The notes beneath the pieces were generated by a model that saw only the letters and a list, made by a program, of their open reading frames with translations, did not search any database and was not told the origin of the DNA. The translations under genes were made by a program, and so were the position numbers. From Stenotrophomonas sp. VV52 (GTDB taxonomy: Bacteria; Pseudomonadota; Gammaproteobacteria; Xanthomonadales; Xanthomonadaceae), in contig NZ_PKQQ01000001.1 of the NCBI RefSeq assembly GCF_002893095.1, forward strand, positions 682,001 through 746,000: 64,000 nt of DNA, read 5' to 3'. Of the stretch, positions 43,701-55,039 are shown piece by piece (the stretch's first letter is position 1; each line of letters opens with the position of its first letter).

Positions 43701-45450
43701 TCGCCCGTGCTGGGCGGCGGTGGAAGATGCCGCACGCCTGCGCGACGCGCTGGGCGTGGTGCTGCCCGAAGGGCTGCCTGCTGCATTCCTGCAGGAAAGC
43801 GCAGATCCTGTTGGCGACCTTCTGGGCCGCTACGCGCGCACCCATGCACCTTTCACGACGGCCGACGCTGCGCAGCACTGGGGCCTGGGCGTGGCAGTAG
43901 CGGATGCAGGACTGGATGCCTTGTCGGCACAGGGCAAGGTGTTGGGGGGGCATTTCGGTGCAGCGCAGCGTGCCGGGCTGGACGCGGTGGCCGAACCCCT
44001 GTCGTTGGCGCGCCGGGAATGGGTAGGCGAGGGCGTGTTCCAACGCCTGCGACTGCGTTCGCTGCAGGCGGCGCGCGAGGCCACGCGACCGGCCACGCGC
44101 GAGGCTTACGTGGCGTTGTTGCTGCAGCGCCAGGAGCTGATTGCCGACGCCGCGGTGGCCACGCGCACCCGTGCGGTGCCTGCGCACGGCCCGTTGCAGG
44201 GCGCCGACGGCGTGCTGCGCGTGGTGGAGCTGCTGGCCGGTGTACCGCTGCCGGCGTCTGCCTGGGAGAACCAGATCCTGCCGGCGCGCGTGACCGACTA
44301 CGCGCCCTCGATGCTGGACGGACTGCTCGCCGGCGGCACCGTGGTGTGGGCAGGACACGGCAAGCTTGGCGAGGACGATGGGCTGGTCTCGTTGCATCCG
44401 CAGGAGCTTGCGGCGGAATCGCTGCCACCCGTGGAGTCCTTCGAACCCTCCTCCTTGCAGGCCTCGATCCTGCAGGTGCTGGCCGATGGCGGCGCCTACT
44501 TTGCACGGCAGCTGCTGGCAGCGGTGGCGGCGCGCGGGGTGGAGGTGGGCAGCGATCCGGATGCACTGCACGACGCACTGTGGGAACTGGTCTGGGCGGG
44601 CCGGGTCACGACCGATATCTGGACGCCGCTACGCCATCTTTCCGGCGCCCGCCCGGTGCGGCCGCGCGTGGTCAGCTCGGCCCGGCAGGGGCGGTACGCG
44701 CGGGGCAGGGCGATGATGCATCCGCCGGGCAGCGACGATGCGCAGGGCGGACTGCGCGATGCGGCCTCCGGCGCCACCCTGGCCGGGCGCTGGTCGCTGG
44801 TGCAGCGTCCCGGCACGAGCGACACCGTGCGCGCCATAGCGCTGGCCGAAGGGCTGCTGGATCGGCACGGCATCGTGACGCGTGGCGCCGCAATCGCCGA
44901 GGGTGTTGCCGGTGGCTTCCCCGCGTTGGTGCAGGTGTATCGCGGCATGGAGGATGCGGGCCGCGTGCTGCGTGGACGGTTCGTCGAGGGCATGGGCGGG
45001 GCGCAGTTCGCCGAGCGAGGGTTGGTGGATGCGTTGCGCGAGGTGGCCGATGCGCAGGTGCCGGAGGGTCCGGGTGCGACCATCGGACTGTCCGCGGTGG
45101 ACCCTGCCAACCCGTTCGGCCCGGTGCTGCCGTGGCCTGCGCACCGCGCGGTACTGCGACCCGTGCGCCGAGCTGGCGCGATCGTGGTGATCGGTGGCGG
45201 CCGGTTGCGCATGTACCTGGCGCAGGGTGGCCGGCAGCTGTTGACCTGGTTCGATGCCGATGCGGCCGACGCCGATGCCGTGTTGACGGCGGCCGCTCAG
45301 GCGCTTGCGATTGCGCTGCGCCGAGGACGGCGGGTGTCGTTCACGCTGGAGCTGATCGATGACCAGCCGGTGCGTCGCGATGCGGTGACCGAGGCATTGC
45401 GGGCGGTGGGGTTTGCCAGTGCGCCGAAGGGGTTGGGGTGGGATCCGTGA
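40732..45450 (+). CDS. lhr: Large helicase-related protein Lhr (ATP-dependent helicase)
   Basis: This 1572-residue protein is close to E. coli Lhr in length. RecA-like domain 1 has APTGSGKTLAAF (Walker A, near residue 46), TTPESLFL, VDEIHAVAGSKRGTHLALSL and GLSATVRP. Domain 2 has VFANSRGVAEKL, RSHHGSVSKEQR, LELGIDMG and QRIGRASHQVG. A winged-helix and Lhr-core region follow, then ~700 residues of the Lhr C-terminal extension. It is a 3'-5' DNA translocase/helicase linked to DNA repair. The ATG at 40732 is inferred; the frame is open further upstream but overlaps the divergent promoter region. Downstream lies a SMAG repeat. Confidence 0.93.
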   Translation: MRQSPPHHALVPFEPATRDWFASAFPAPTPVQTAAWAAIGQRQHTLVIAPTGSGKTLAAFLHAIDQLYRQRLHDTGPRRTRVLYISPIKALGADVQRNLQVPLLGVDAERERRGDPPVTLTVAVRTGDTPSAERARMVRRPPDILITTPESLFLMLTSQARETLREVDTVIVDEIHAVAGSKRGTHLALSLERLDALLQVPAQRIGLSATVRPVERVAAFLGGDRPVTVVDPDSPRKLDVRIVVPVEDMADLPAQAGPAGERDGHARAGSIWPHVEASILDQVLQRRSTIVFANSRGVAEKLTARLNELYAERTARAAGLPVPTAVPEQYGSFTGSTVSRVLDSPEVIARSHHGSVSKEQRREIEQSLKDGSLRCVVATSSLELGIDMGLVDLVIQVAAPPSVASALQRIGRASHQVGGTSTGLVYPRTRRDLIDATVAIQRMLAGQIEAVDPPRNPLDVLAQQTVAAASMDTLDVEQWYATVRRAAPYVALPRSAFDATLDMLAGRYPSDDFAGFRPRLVWNRQSGELSARPGAKLLAVTSAGTIPDRGMYSVMLPEGEERAGSRRVGELDEEMVHESRVNDVITLGATSWRIEQITHDQVVVTPAPGRSARLPFWRGEGVGRPAELGEAVGAFLAAMDTDATTGEIAPAHLQDLRRCGLQPNAIANIVGLLDEQREATGVLPTDRRLVVERCRDESGDWRVMLHSPYGRRVHDPWALALAGRIQDRWGIDPAVVASDDGIILRIPDSTGRLPGAELFLFDPERLRREVNQSVGSSALFAARFRECAARALLLPRTKPGRRSPLWQQRLRSAELLGIAQRYPDFPILIETARECLQDVYDLDALDALMQRLAEGSVEIAEVTTEVPSPFAANLLFGYVAEFMYGTDVPLAERRASVLSLDTGLLGDLLGQVDLGELLDAGVVEQVGQELQRLAPQRQATGKEGVADLLRELGPMSEDAVAQRLTDGAEARAHLLALQREQRAFKVLLATRPCWAAVEDAARLRDALGVVLPEGLPAAFLQESADPVGDLLGRYARTHAPFTTADAAQHWGLGVAVADAGLDALSAQGKVLGGHFGAAQRAGLDAVAEPLSLARREWVGEGVFQRLRLRSLQAAREATRPATREAYVALLLQRQELIADAAVATRTRAVPAHGPLQGADGVLRVVELLAGVPLPASAWENQILPARVTDYAPSMLDGLLAGGTVVWAGHGKLGEDDGLVSLHPQELAAESLPPVESFEPSSLQASILQVLADGGAYFARQLLAAVAARGVEVGSDPDALHDALWELVWAGRVTTDIWTPLRHLSGARPVRPRVVSSARQGRYARGRAMMHPPGSDDAQGGLRDAASGATLAGRWSLVQRPGTSDTVRAIALAEGLLDRHGIVTRGAAIAEGVAGGFPALVQVYRGMEDAGRVLRGRFVEGMGGAQFAERGLVDALREVADAQVPEGPGATIGLSAVDPANPFGPVLPWPAHRAVLRPVRRAGAIVVIGGGRLRMYLAQGGRQLLTWFDADAADADAVLTAAAQALAIALRRGRRVSFTLELIDDQPVRRDAVTEALRAVGFASAPKGLGWDP

Positions 45451-45472
45451 CGGGCGACGTCGGTGTGCGTGG

Positions 45473-45494
45473 GCCGGGCAGAGCCCGGCGCTAC
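45473..45494 (-). repeat. SMAG repeat between lhr and the MocA-like gene, supplying a TAG stop
   Basis: On the minus strand it reads GTAG, C, then GCCGGGC (45483-45489 arm), loop TCT, and GCCCGGC (45473-45479 arm). The TAG of GTAG (45491-45493) is the stop codon of the MocA-like gene. It is placed between convergent genes, where it can act as a bidirectional hairpin terminator. The core is identical to that of the dimer at 61886-61956. Confidence 0.85.
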
Positions 45495-46123
45495 GCGTCG
45501 ATGAGGCCCAGGGATTGGGCGGCGCGCAGGTTGTCGGGGGTGTCGATGTCGAGTGCGAGTGCCGGCGCGTCAAGCAGGTAGACGCTCGCGGGATCCAGCG
45601 CGCGCAGACGCGCGCGGAACCCGCTGTCGCCGCTGCCGCCAGCCAGATCGCCAAACCAGTGCCCGGGCACCACCGCAGGCACACCCACCGTCCCCGCATC
45701 CGCATCGGTCCCAACCGAAAGCCGCGTCCCCGCACACCCCGACAACGCGTTGCACGCCCCCCGCAACAACGCATGCAGATGCGCCGCCTCCAGCGCAGGC
45801 TGATCGCACGTCACCACCAGCACCCGCGCAAACCCCGCCACCAGCGGCGCAGCCACCTCAAGACTGCTGCGCATGCCCCGCTGCGGCTCCGGGTTGATGA
45901 CCATCGTGAGGGCTTGGTCGCCCAACGCTTCGGCAATGGCGTTCGCATCCGGTGGCAGCACCACCACCAGCGAGGCAGGATTGGTGCTGCGGGCCAGCCG
46001 CACCACGCGATGCAAGAGCGTTTCTCCATCGATGCGAAGCAGCTGCTTGGGCTGCCCCAGTCGCGCACTGGCACCGGCGGCCAGCACCACCACGGCATGG
46101 TCCAAGGTCCCGCCGCCCGTCAT
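45491..46123 (-). CDS. MocA-type molybdenum cofactor nucleotidyltransferase
   Basis: This 210-residue nucleotidyltransferase has the N-terminal signature VLAAGASARLGQPKQLL (residues about 11-27), the metal-binding VTCDQP motif and a final LDIDTPDNL. MocA-type enzymes transfer CMP to molybdopterin, making the cytosine dinucleotide cofactor used by xanthine-oxidase-family enzymes. It is the last gene of the oxidoreductase unit. ATG 46123 overlaps the xdhC-like stop as ATGA. The stop codon lies in a SMAG repeat. A MobA-like (GMP) specificity cannot be fully excluded, but context favours CMP. Confidence 0.82.
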   Translation of the reverse strand: MTGGGTLDHAVVVLAAGASARLGQPKQLLRIDGETLLHRVVRLARSTNPASLVVVLPPDANAIAEALGDQALTMVINPEPQRGMRSSLEVAAPLVAGFARVLVVTCDQPALEAAHLHALLRGACNALSGCAGTRLSVGTDADAGTVGVPAVVPGHWFGDLAGGSGDSGFRARLRALDPASVYLLDAPALALDIDTPDNLRAAQSLGLIDA

Positions 46124-47162
46124 GACAGGCCTGTCGCCGCATGGCGCCACGCCTGCAACTGCGCGGCAATGCTCAATGCGATCGCCTCGGGACCCCGACC
46201 ACCCAGTGCAAGTCCCACCGGCGAGCGCAGCCGGGGGGAGAGGGACGCACAGGCCTGCGGGGGCAGCACCTTGAACAGATCGTCGCGACGGCGGCGTGGC
46301 CCCAGCAGCCCGATGAAGGGGATGGGCAGGTCGGCCAGTTGCTCCAGCGCCTCGCGGTCCAGCTCGAAATTGTGATGCATCACCAACACCGCATCGGGCA
46401 ACGGCGCATGCCACAGAACTGCCGTGGCGCCGACCTCATGCCCCGGTAGCGCCGGCCGTTGGCCGGCGAACGCAGACGCACCCAACGAGCAACCGCCCGA
46501 CAAACGCTCGCGCCAACGCTCACGTGGTTCAACCGCCTGTACCCGCCACCCCAATCCGCGCAGCAGCGGCAGCAAGGGGGTGGCCTCTGGCCCTGCACCC
46601 AGCATCACTACGCTCGGTGCGGCACGCCACTGAATCTGCCACTGCGCACGGGCGCCGCCCCACTCGAGGGGGAGGCTGTGCAGCGAACCCGCAACTTCGC
46701 TGTCCTCGCACCGCCAGCCAAGCCGGCCTTCAGCCTCCAGCTGCAACGTCAGCGTTCCGCTACCGCGCAGCCAGCACGCCAATACGCCGCCGACGCCCTC
46801 CAGGGCGGCAAGGGGAATCAACACGATCCGCTGCAGTCCCCGGCACCCCACCGCGTTGGCCGAGAACAACGCATCATCGTCGCGGGTGTCGATCTCCATC
46901 CAGTCCAGCGCACCCTGGTCGACGGCCTGCATCGCGCGGCGCTCGATCTCCGGTTCCAGGCAGCCTCCACTCAGCCAACCCACGTGGCCTTCGTCAGTGA
47001 ACAGCACCACGGTTCCCGCCCGGGTGTAGGTGGAGCCTTCCGTTTCCAGCACCACCGCCAAGGCCGCGCGCCGACCGGCACGCAGCGCGTCCAGCGTGGC
47101 CTGCAGGACCCGGCCGGGATTGCCGTCGTCCGCGTCCAGCGGCGCAGTGACCAGGCCGGCGC

Positions 47163-47166
<4 letters not shown>
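46120..47166 (-). CDS. XdhC/CoxI-type chaperone for molybdenum hydroxylases
   Basis: This 348-residue protein has an N-terminal XdhC/CoxI domain (VLETEGSTYTRAGTVVLF, WLSGGCLEPEIERRA) and a C-terminal Rossmann domain (SVVMLGAGPEATPLLPLL, then VMHHNFELDREALEQL and FIGLLGPRRRR). XdhC/PaoD proteins bind the molybdenum cofactor, promote its sulfuration and insert it into the apoenzyme. Its ATG overlaps the stop of the first molybdopterin subunit and its stop overlaps the MocA-like ATG. Residues about 233-240 (AGQRPALP) are encoded by a SMAG-type hairpin that lies in frame inside the gene. Confidence 0.85.
46446..46468 (+). repeat. Intragenic SMAG-type repeat inside the xdhC-like gene
   Basis: GTAG (46446-46449) is followed by CGCCGGCC (46450-46457), loop GTT and GGCCGGCG (46461-46468), a perfect 8-bp stem. 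The element lies on the plus strand inside a minus-strand coding sequence without breaking the frame. It encodes a Pro/Gly/Ala/Arg stretch between the strands of the Rossmann domain. Confidence 0.65.
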
Positions 47167-49361
<2,195 letters not shown>

Positions 49362-49364
49362 GGC

Positions 49365-50315
49365 TTACCCCTTCGCTTCCAGCAGCACGGCGGCGAGCGT
49401 GCGTTCGGCCAGCTGCACCTTGAAGGCGTTCTGTGACGAGGGCGTCGCGCCTTCCAGCAGCTTGGCCATCACTGCGCTTGCGCCCCGTGGAAGCAGCGCA
49501 TCCGCCTCCGGCGTGCGCCACGGTTTGTAGGCCACGCCACCAAGCGCCACGCGGCCAGTGCCGTCGCGCTGGACCACCGCAGCCACCGATACCAGCGCAA
49601 ACGCATACGACGCGCGGTCGCGCACCTTGCGGTAGATATGGGTGCCGCCGAGCGGGGCAGGCAGCACGGCCGCCGCGATCAGCTCGCCCTTCTCGAGCAC
49701 GGTTTCCAGCTGCGGGGTAGTGCCCGGCGGGCGATACAGGTCGTTCAACGGAATGCGCCGGCTGGAACCATCCGGGCGGATGGTTTCCACCACCGCATCC
49801 AGCGCCATCATCGCCACCGCCATGTCGCTCGGGTGGGTGGCAATGCAGGCGGGGCTGGTACCGACCACGGCCAACTGCCGGCTGATGCCGCCAATCGCCC
49901 CGCAACCGCTGCCGGGCAGGCGCTTGTTGCAGGGCTGCGCGGTGTCGTAGAAGTAGGGGCAGCGGGTGCGCTGCAGGAGGTTGCCGGCAGTGGTCGCCTT
50001 GTTGCGCAGCTGGCCGGAAGCACCCGCCACCAATGCGCGGGTCAGCAGCGCATAGTCGCTGCGGATGCGCGTGTCGGCGGCCAGGTCGGTGTTGCGCACC
50101 AGCGCGCCCACGCGCAGGCCGCCGTCTTCGGTGGCTTCGATCGTATCCAGCTGCAGCCCGTTGACGTCGATCAGGTGGGCCGGGGTTTCGATCTCCAGCT
50201 TCATCAGGTCGAGCAGGTTGGTGCCGCCGGCGATGAAGCGTGCGCCCTGGGTGCGCGCGGCCGCAGCAGCGGCTTCCGCAGGCGAGGTGGCGCGTTCGTA
50301 GCTGAAGGCTCTCAT
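49365..50315 (-). CDS. paoB: Aldehyde oxidoreductase FAD-binding subunit with 4Fe-4S loop (PaoB type)
   Basis: This 316-residue protein has the FAD-binding PCMH-type pattern ([20 protein letters not shown] at about residues 24-43). [20 protein letters not shown] follows, then [16 protein letters not shown] and the later Cys in [10 protein letters not shown]. These cysteines match the insert that holds the unusual [4Fe-4S] cluster of PaoB. It relays electrons from the 2Fe-2S clusters to the acceptor. The stop of the PaoA-type subunit overlaps its ATG by ATGA. Confidence 0.88.
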   Translation of the reverse strand: MRAFSYERATSPAEAAAAAARTQGARFIAGGTNLLDLMKLEIETPAHLIDVNGLQLDTIEATEDGGLRVGALVRNTDLAADTRIRSDYALLTRALVAGASGQLRNKATTAGNLLQRTRCPYFYDTAQPCNKRLPGSGCGAIGGISRQLAVVGTSPACIATHPSDMAVAMMALDAVVETIRPDGSSRRIPLNDLYRPPGTTPQLETVLEKGELIAAAVLPAPLGGTHIYRKVRDRASYAFALVSVAAVVQRDGTGRVALGGVAYKPWRTPEADALLPRGASAVMAKLLEGATPSSQNAFKVQLAERTLAAVLLEAKG

Positions 50316-50956
50316 GCGCGGTTGCCTCCGACGTCTTCAATGGCTTCGACGATGTTGGAGTAGGCACCGCAGCGGCAGAGGTTGCCGCTCATGCGCTCCC
50401 GGATCTCGTCGGTGGACAGCGCGGTGCGCGCCTCCAGATCGCCGGTCACGTGGCTGGGAATGTTGTCGCGCACTTCCTGGAGCACCGCAACGGCCGAACA
50501 GATCTGGCCAGGCGTGCAGTAGCCGCACTGGTAGCCGTCGTGCTTCACGAACGCGGCCTGCATGGCGTGCAGGTTGTCCGGGCTGCCCAGCCCTTCGATG
50601 GTGGTGATCTTCGCGCCCTGGTGCATCACCGCCAGGGTCAGGCAGGCATTGATCCGGCGCCCGTCGACCAGCACCGTGCAGGCACCGCACTGGCCGTGGT
50701 CGCAGCCCTTCTTGGTGCCGGCCAGGTGCAGGTGCTCGCGCAGGGCGTCGAGCAGGGTCACGCGCGTGTCCAGTTGCAGGGTACGGGGACGGCCGTTCAC
50801 CTCGAAAGCGACCTCGGCGGTGACCGGGGCGCGCGCACCCGGGGTATTCCCCTGCGCCTCGGCTACCGCGGCCGGCAGCACCATGGTGGTGGCCGAGCCG
50901 GCGCCGAGTTTCAGTACGTCGCGGCGCGACAGGGAAAGGTGCGGAGGGGTGCTCAT
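50312..50956 (-). CDS. paoA: Aldehyde oxidoreductase 2Fe-2S subunit with Tat signal (PaoA type)
   Basis: This 214-residue protein carries a twin-arginine signal (SRRDVLKLG, Arg11-Arg12, hydrophobic stretch and AEAQ cleavage region). The plant-type ferredoxin domain has [20 protein letters not shown], and the C-terminal four-helix domain has [15 protein letters not shown] and [14 protein letters not shown], giving the eight cysteines for two [2Fe-2S] clusters. It should carry the assembled heterotrimer to the periplasm. It lies 118 bp after the second oxidoreductase set; that gap shows only a weak CCCC/GGGG hairpin. Confidence 0.9.
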   Translation of the reverse strand: MSTPPHLSLSRRDVLKLGAGSATTMVLPAAVAEAQGNTPGARAPVTAEVAFEVNGRPRTLQLDTRVTLLDALREHLHLAGTKKGCDHGQCGACTVLVDGRRINACLTLAVMHQGAKITTIEGLGSPDNLHAMQAAFVKHDGYQCGYCTPGQICSAVAVLQEVRDNIPSHVTGDLEARTALSTDEIRERMSGNLCRCGAYSNIVEAIEDVGGNRA

Positions 50957-51074
50957 CGATTGGCTCCTCGTTGGCTGCTGCAGCCTGGCTCACGGGGGTG
51001 GACACGGCCACGCCCCAAGCGCACCGATGCCCCCATCATCGGGGAGCCCGGGTAGGCATACGGTGAAACGCCGC

Positions 51075-53345
51075 TCAGCGCATGACCTTGTCCGGGGTGA
51101 TCGGCGTGCTGCGGATGCGCTTTCCCGTGGCGTGGTAGATGGCGTTGCTGACCGCTGCCGACACACCGACCAGACCGATCTCGCCCACACCCTTCGCGCC
51201 CAGGCTGCTCACTACCCGGTCGTCCTCATCGGCGAACAGCACCTCGATGTCGTGGATGTCCGCATTCACGGAAACGTGATACTGGGCCAGGTCATGGTTC
51301 ATGAACCGGCCGAAGCGATGGTCCGCCTCGGTGTGTTCATGCAGTGCCTCGCCGATGCCCCAGATCACGCCGCCGACGATCTGGCTGCGCGCGGTGGTCG
51401 GATTCAGGATGCGCCCGGCGGCGACCGCGCTGACCACGCGCATCACCCGAACCGTGCCCAGCTCTTCGTCGACCCGCACTTCCACGAAGACCGCGCTGTG
51501 GGTAGCACGCACGAATTTACGCTGCTCCAGGATGTCCGGCAGCAGCAGGTACTTCGCCTCGATGCCATCCAGCTGGCCGTCGGCAAGCAGGGCCGTCAGC
51601 GGCACCGCACTCCCAGGATCGTCGCGCAGGGCCATGCTGCCGCGCGCGAACACCAGATCGTGCACCCGGGCGCGGGCGAAGGCCACGCGGCCCTGCTTGC
51701 GGGCGAGTGCCAGAAGCTGTTTCTGCAGCTTTTCGCAGGCGCCCTGGACCGCAGAGCCTACCGTGGTGACATGCGAGGAGCCGCCTTCGATGGGCGCCAC
51801 CGGCAGGGTCGAGTCGCCCATCTGGAAGCTCACCTGCTCCAGCGGCAGGCCCAGTGCCTCCGCCGCAATCATGCTCATCACCGTGTAGGTACCGGTGCCG
51901 ATATCGCTGGCGGCGCTGCTCACCACCAGCCGACCGTCGGCGTGCAACCGGGCATGGGCGCGCGCGAACATCTGCATAGCATCCCATTGCCCGGTGGCCA
52001 TGCCCCAGCCGACCCATTCGTGGCCTTCGCGTCGAGCGCGCGGCAGCGGTGCGCGTTCGCTCCAGCCGAAGCGCTCGGCACCCAACCGGTAGCAGTCTCG
52101 CAGTGCCTTGGTGGAGAACGGCTTTCCGTCAGCGGGGTTGACCTCGGCGTAGTTCTTCAACCGGAGCGCCAGCGGGTCCATGTCGATGTCCGCCGCCAGC
52201 TCGTCCATCGCCACTTCCAGCGCATGCATGCCGTGGGCAGCGCCCGGGGCCCGCATGTCGATGGGGGTGTACTGGTCCAGGTCCACCAGCTTGTAGCCCA
52301 GGTGCACGTTGTCGCAGGCGTACAGCTGCCCGCTCCAGTTGACCACTACTTCCACGTAATCTTCGAACCGTGACGTCTCGGCCACCGCGTCGTGCGAAAT
52401 GGAGCGCAGCGTGCCGTCCGCGTCGGCCGCCAGCTTCACCCGCTGCACGGTTTCAGGGCGGTGTCCAAAGGTGAACATCTGCTGCCGGGTCAGCACCACG
52501 CGTACCGAGCGCTCCAGCGCCAGGCTGCCCATCACCGCCAGCGGCAACTGGTACTGCGGGCGCAGCCCGGAACCGAATGCGCCGCCGACATAGGGGTTGC
52601 GCACGGTGACCTTCTTCTTTGGCAGGCCAAACACCTGCGACACGTACCAGCGGCTGTTCTGCGAGCCCTGGGTCTTGTCGTAGATGGTGAGGTGGCCGTC
52701 GGCGTCGCGGATCACCGTGCTGGCGAACAGCTCCATCGGGTTGTGGTGTTCCACGCCGTGGTAGAAGTCGGCCACCACCTGGTGGGGTGCGTTGGCGAAG
52801 GCTGCGGTCGGGTCGCCCTTGTCCTTCGGTGGTGCGGAAAAGCCGGCCTTCATCTTGCGCGGCTCGCGCGCCCGGCCCATGGCGGCGAGCAGGTTGGTAT
52901 CGTGTTCTTCCACCTCGTAATGCGTTTCGACGCGCCCGGCCGCTTCCCGCGCGGCCTCGAACGTCTCGGCCAGCACCAGCGCAACCGGCTGGCCGCTGTA
53001 GCGCACTACGTCGTCGTACAACGCACGGAAGGGTTTGCCGGCGGGGGCGGTCATGTCCTTGTAGAACAGGCCGTTGCCACGCATGTGCGGGCGGTTGAGA
53101 TGGGTGATGATCTTCAGCACCCCGGGCACGGCCTCGGCTTCCTGGAGACTGAAGCCGAGGATGCGACCCTTGGCGATGGTGCTGTTGACGGCGACGCCGT
53201 AGACAAGGTCCGTCGCGGGCCATTCGGCCGCATAGCGTGCCTGCCCGGTGACCTTGGCGCGGCCGTCGATGCGCGGGGTACCGGTGCCAGTGGGTACATG
53301 GCCAGTGCCGGGTATGGCGACGGGAGGCTGCAGTGGCAGGTTCAT
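51075..53345 (-). CDS. Second aldehyde oxidoreductase molybdenum-binding subunit (PaoC paralogue)
   Basis: This 756-residue protein is a paralogue of the subunit at 47163-49361 with the same domain order: RIDGRAKVTGQARYAAEWPA, VEHHNPMELFASTVI, NPYVGGAFGSGLRPQYQLPL, DMRAPGAAHGMHALEVAMDE, SDIGTGTYTVMSMIAAEALG and the catalytic GAKGVGEIGLVG with Glu722. Active-site loops differ from its neighbour (MRAPGAAHG versus MRAPGETPG, MELFAS versus MMEPHA), so a different substrate is likely. It is joined by ATGA to its own FAD subunit. Confidence 0.87.
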   Translation of the reverse strand: MNLPLQPPVAIPGTGHVPTGTGTPRIDGRAKVTGQARYAAEWPATDLVYGVAVNSTIAKGRILGFSLQEAEAVPGVLKIITHLNRPHMRGNGLFYKDMTAPAGKPFRALYDDVVRYSGQPVALVLAETFEAAREAAGRVETHYEVEEHDTNLLAAMGRAREPRKMKAGFSAPPKDKGDPTAAFANAPHQVVADFYHGVEHHNPMELFASTVIRDADGHLTIYDKTQGSQNSRWYVSQVFGLPKKKVTVRNPYVGGAFGSGLRPQYQLPLAVMGSLALERSVRVVLTRQQMFTFGHRPETVQRVKLAADADGTLRSISHDAVAETSRFEDYVEVVVNWSGQLYACDNVHLGYKLVDLDQYTPIDMRAPGAAHGMHALEVAMDELAADIDMDPLALRLKNYAEVNPADGKPFSTKALRDCYRLGAERFGWSERAPLPRARREGHEWVGWGMATGQWDAMQMFARAHARLHADGRLVVSSAASDIGTGTYTVMSMIAAEALGLPLEQVSFQMGDSTLPVAPIEGGSSHVTTVGSAVQGACEKLQKQLLALARKQGRVAFARARVHDLVFARGSMALRDDPGSAVPLTALLADGQLDGIEAKYLLLPDILEQRKFVRATHSAVFVEVRVDEELGTVRVMRVVSAVAAGRILNPTTARSQIVGGVIWGIGEALHEHTEADHRFGRFMNHDLAQYHVSVNADIHDIEVLFADEDDRVVSSLGAKGVGEIGLVGVSAAVSNAIYHATGKRIRSTPITPDKVMR

Positions 53346-54367
53346 GCGGCATCTTCCTGATTGATCACTGTGCCCTTCGCTGCGGTTTCGAGCGCGCGCA
53401 CGATGGCGCGGTGCGCCAGTGGAATCTTGAATGCGTTCTGACCCTGCGAGACCGCGCCTTTCAACAGGCGATCAGCCGCGAGCGCGAAGGTGGCCGGGGA
53501 CGGCTTCGCGCCGGCCAACAGCGATTCCGCTTCCAGGCTCCGCCACGGTTTGTGTGCGACCCCGCCCAACGCCAGCCGCGCGCTACGGATGCTGCCGTCT
53601 TCGTCAAGATCCAGTGCTGCCGCCACGGACACCAGCGCAAAGGCATAGGACAGGCGCTCGCGGATCTTCAGGTAGGCGCGGTGCGCGGCGTACTGCGTGG
53701 CAGGCGGCAGTTCGATGCGCAGGATCAGTTCGTCGGCTTCCAGCGTGCTGTCGATGTGCGGGATGTCGCCCGGCAGCCGGTGGAAATCGAGGAACGGAAT
53801 GCTGCGCTCACCGCGCACGCTGGCCACGTGCACGGTGGCGTCGAGCGCCGCCAGGGCCACGCACATGTCGGAAGGGTGGGTGGCGATGCAGTGCTCACTG
53901 GCGCCCAGGATGGCGTGGTGGCGGGTGAGGCCGCCAATGGCCGAGCAGCCGCTGCCCGGCTCGCGCTTGTTGCACGGCGTGGCACGGTCGTAGAAATAGG
54001 TGCAACGGGTCCGCTGCAGCAGGTTGCCACCGTTGCTGGCCATGTTGCGGATCTGCGGCGAGGCAGCCGCCAGCATCGCCGCGGACAGCAGCGGGTAGTC
54101 GCGTTCGACCAGCGGGTGCCAGGCGGTGTCTGCGTTGCGCGCGGTTGCGCCCAGGCGCAGGCCGCCATCGTCGCGCTGTTCGATGGCGTCGAGCGGCAAC
54201 CGGTTGATATCGACCAGTGCGGCCGGCGTCGTCACCTGCAGCTTCATCAGGTCGAGAAGGTTGGTGCCGCCGGCGATGAACCTGGCGTTGCGGGCAGATT
54301 CGCCGGCAGCCAGGACCTGCAGGGCCTGCGGGATGGATTCGGGGCGATGGTAGGCGGCCGGGATCAT
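53342..54367 (-). CDS. Second aldehyde oxidoreductase FAD/4Fe-4S subunit (PaoB paralogue)
   Basis: This 341-residue protein has [20 protein letters not shown] near the N-terminus, [36 protein letters not shown] and [10 protein letters not shown]. The FAD site and the four cysteines of the PaoB-type cluster insert are therefore conserved. ATG 54367 overlaps the stop of the 2Fe-2S gene (ATGA) and its stop overlaps the molybdenum-subunit ATG. It is about 25 residues longer than the other copy, mostly in loops and at the C-terminus. Confidence 0.87.
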   Translation of the reverse strand: MIPAAYHRPESIPQALQVLAAGESARNARFIAGGTNLLDLMKLQVTTPAALVDINRLPLDAIEQRDDGGLRLGATARNADTAWHPLVERDYPLLSAAMLAAASPQIRNMASNGGNLLQRTRCTYFYDRATPCNKREPGSGCSAIGGLTRHHAILGASEHCIATHPSDMCVALAALDATVHVASVRGERSIPFLDFHRLPGDIPHIDSTLEADELILRIELPPATQYAAHRAYLKIRERLSYAFALVSVAAALDLDEDGSIRSARLALGGVAHKPWRSLEAESLLAGAKPSPATFALAADRLLKGAVSQGQNAFKIPLAHRAIVRALETAAKGTVINQEDAA

Positions 54368-54945
54368 GCCGGCACCGTCCCGGGGACCCAGTGCTGCGGT
54401 GTTGCAGCGTCCTGTGTTGGTTCGATCCCGGCGACCGACATCACCGCTTCGGTGATCTGCGGGTAGGCTCCGCAGCGGCAGATGTTGCCACTCATCAGTT
54501 CGCGCACCTGGTCGCGAGTGCACGCCTTGCCTTCGTTGATCAGGCCCTGTGCCGAGCAGATCTGACCGGGGGTGCAGTAGCCGCACTGAAGCGCATCGCA
54601 GGCGATGAAGGCCTCCTGCAGCGGGTGCAGTGCATCGCCGTCGGCAAACCCTTCGATGGTCTGGATTTCGGTGCCGTCCTGCATCACCGCCAAGGTCAGA
54701 CAGCTGTTGATCCGTCGGCCATCCACCAGCACCGTGCAGGCGCCGCACTGGCCGTGGTCGCAGCCTTTCTTGGTGCCGATCAGATGAAGCCGTTCACGCA
54801 GCAGGTCAAGCAGGCTGACCGTGGACTCCACCTGGAGCGTGTGCTGCTCGCCATTCACGATGAGGCTGAGCGGGTACAGCACGCGCGGACCGGGGGCTGG
54901 GCGCTCGGGAGGGGCAGCAAGGGGTGATGCGACTGGCTCGCTCAT
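54364..54945 (-). CDS. Second aldehyde oxidoreductase 2Fe-2S subunit, without Tat signal (PaoA paralogue)
   Basis: This 193-residue protein has the same two 2Fe-2S domains as its paralogue ([48 protein letters not shown]). The N-terminus is a Pro/Ala-rich stretch of about 20 residues with no twin arginine or hydrophobic region, so no export signal is present. The complex made with its two downstream partners would stay in the cytoplasm unless exported another way. It is the first gene of the whole oxidoreductase-chaperone series; 94 bp separate it from the next gene upstream. Confidence 0.88.
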   Translation of the reverse strand: MSEPVASPLAAPPERPAPGPRVLYPLSLIVNGEQHTLQVESTVSLLDLLRERLHLIGTKKGCDHGQCGACTVLVDGRRINSCLTLAVMQDGTEIQTIEGFADGDALHPLQEAFIACDALQCGYCTPGQICSAQGLINEGKACTRDQVRELMSGNICRCGAYPQITEAVMSVAGIEPTQDAATPQHWVPGTVPA

Positions 54946-55039
54946 GGCAGTTCCGGCTGGGGCGATTTCCCCTACGGTGTGCCATGGGTTGTCTAGTCAG
55001 GGTGCACGGGTGATGCACGGGGTGCGAAGGCGGGCACGT

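Noticed and set aside
50957..51074. CCCC/GGGG hairpin in the gap between the two Pao sets as a terminator
   Set aside because: The stem is only 4 bp without a U-tract. The shared chaperones downstream argue for read-through.
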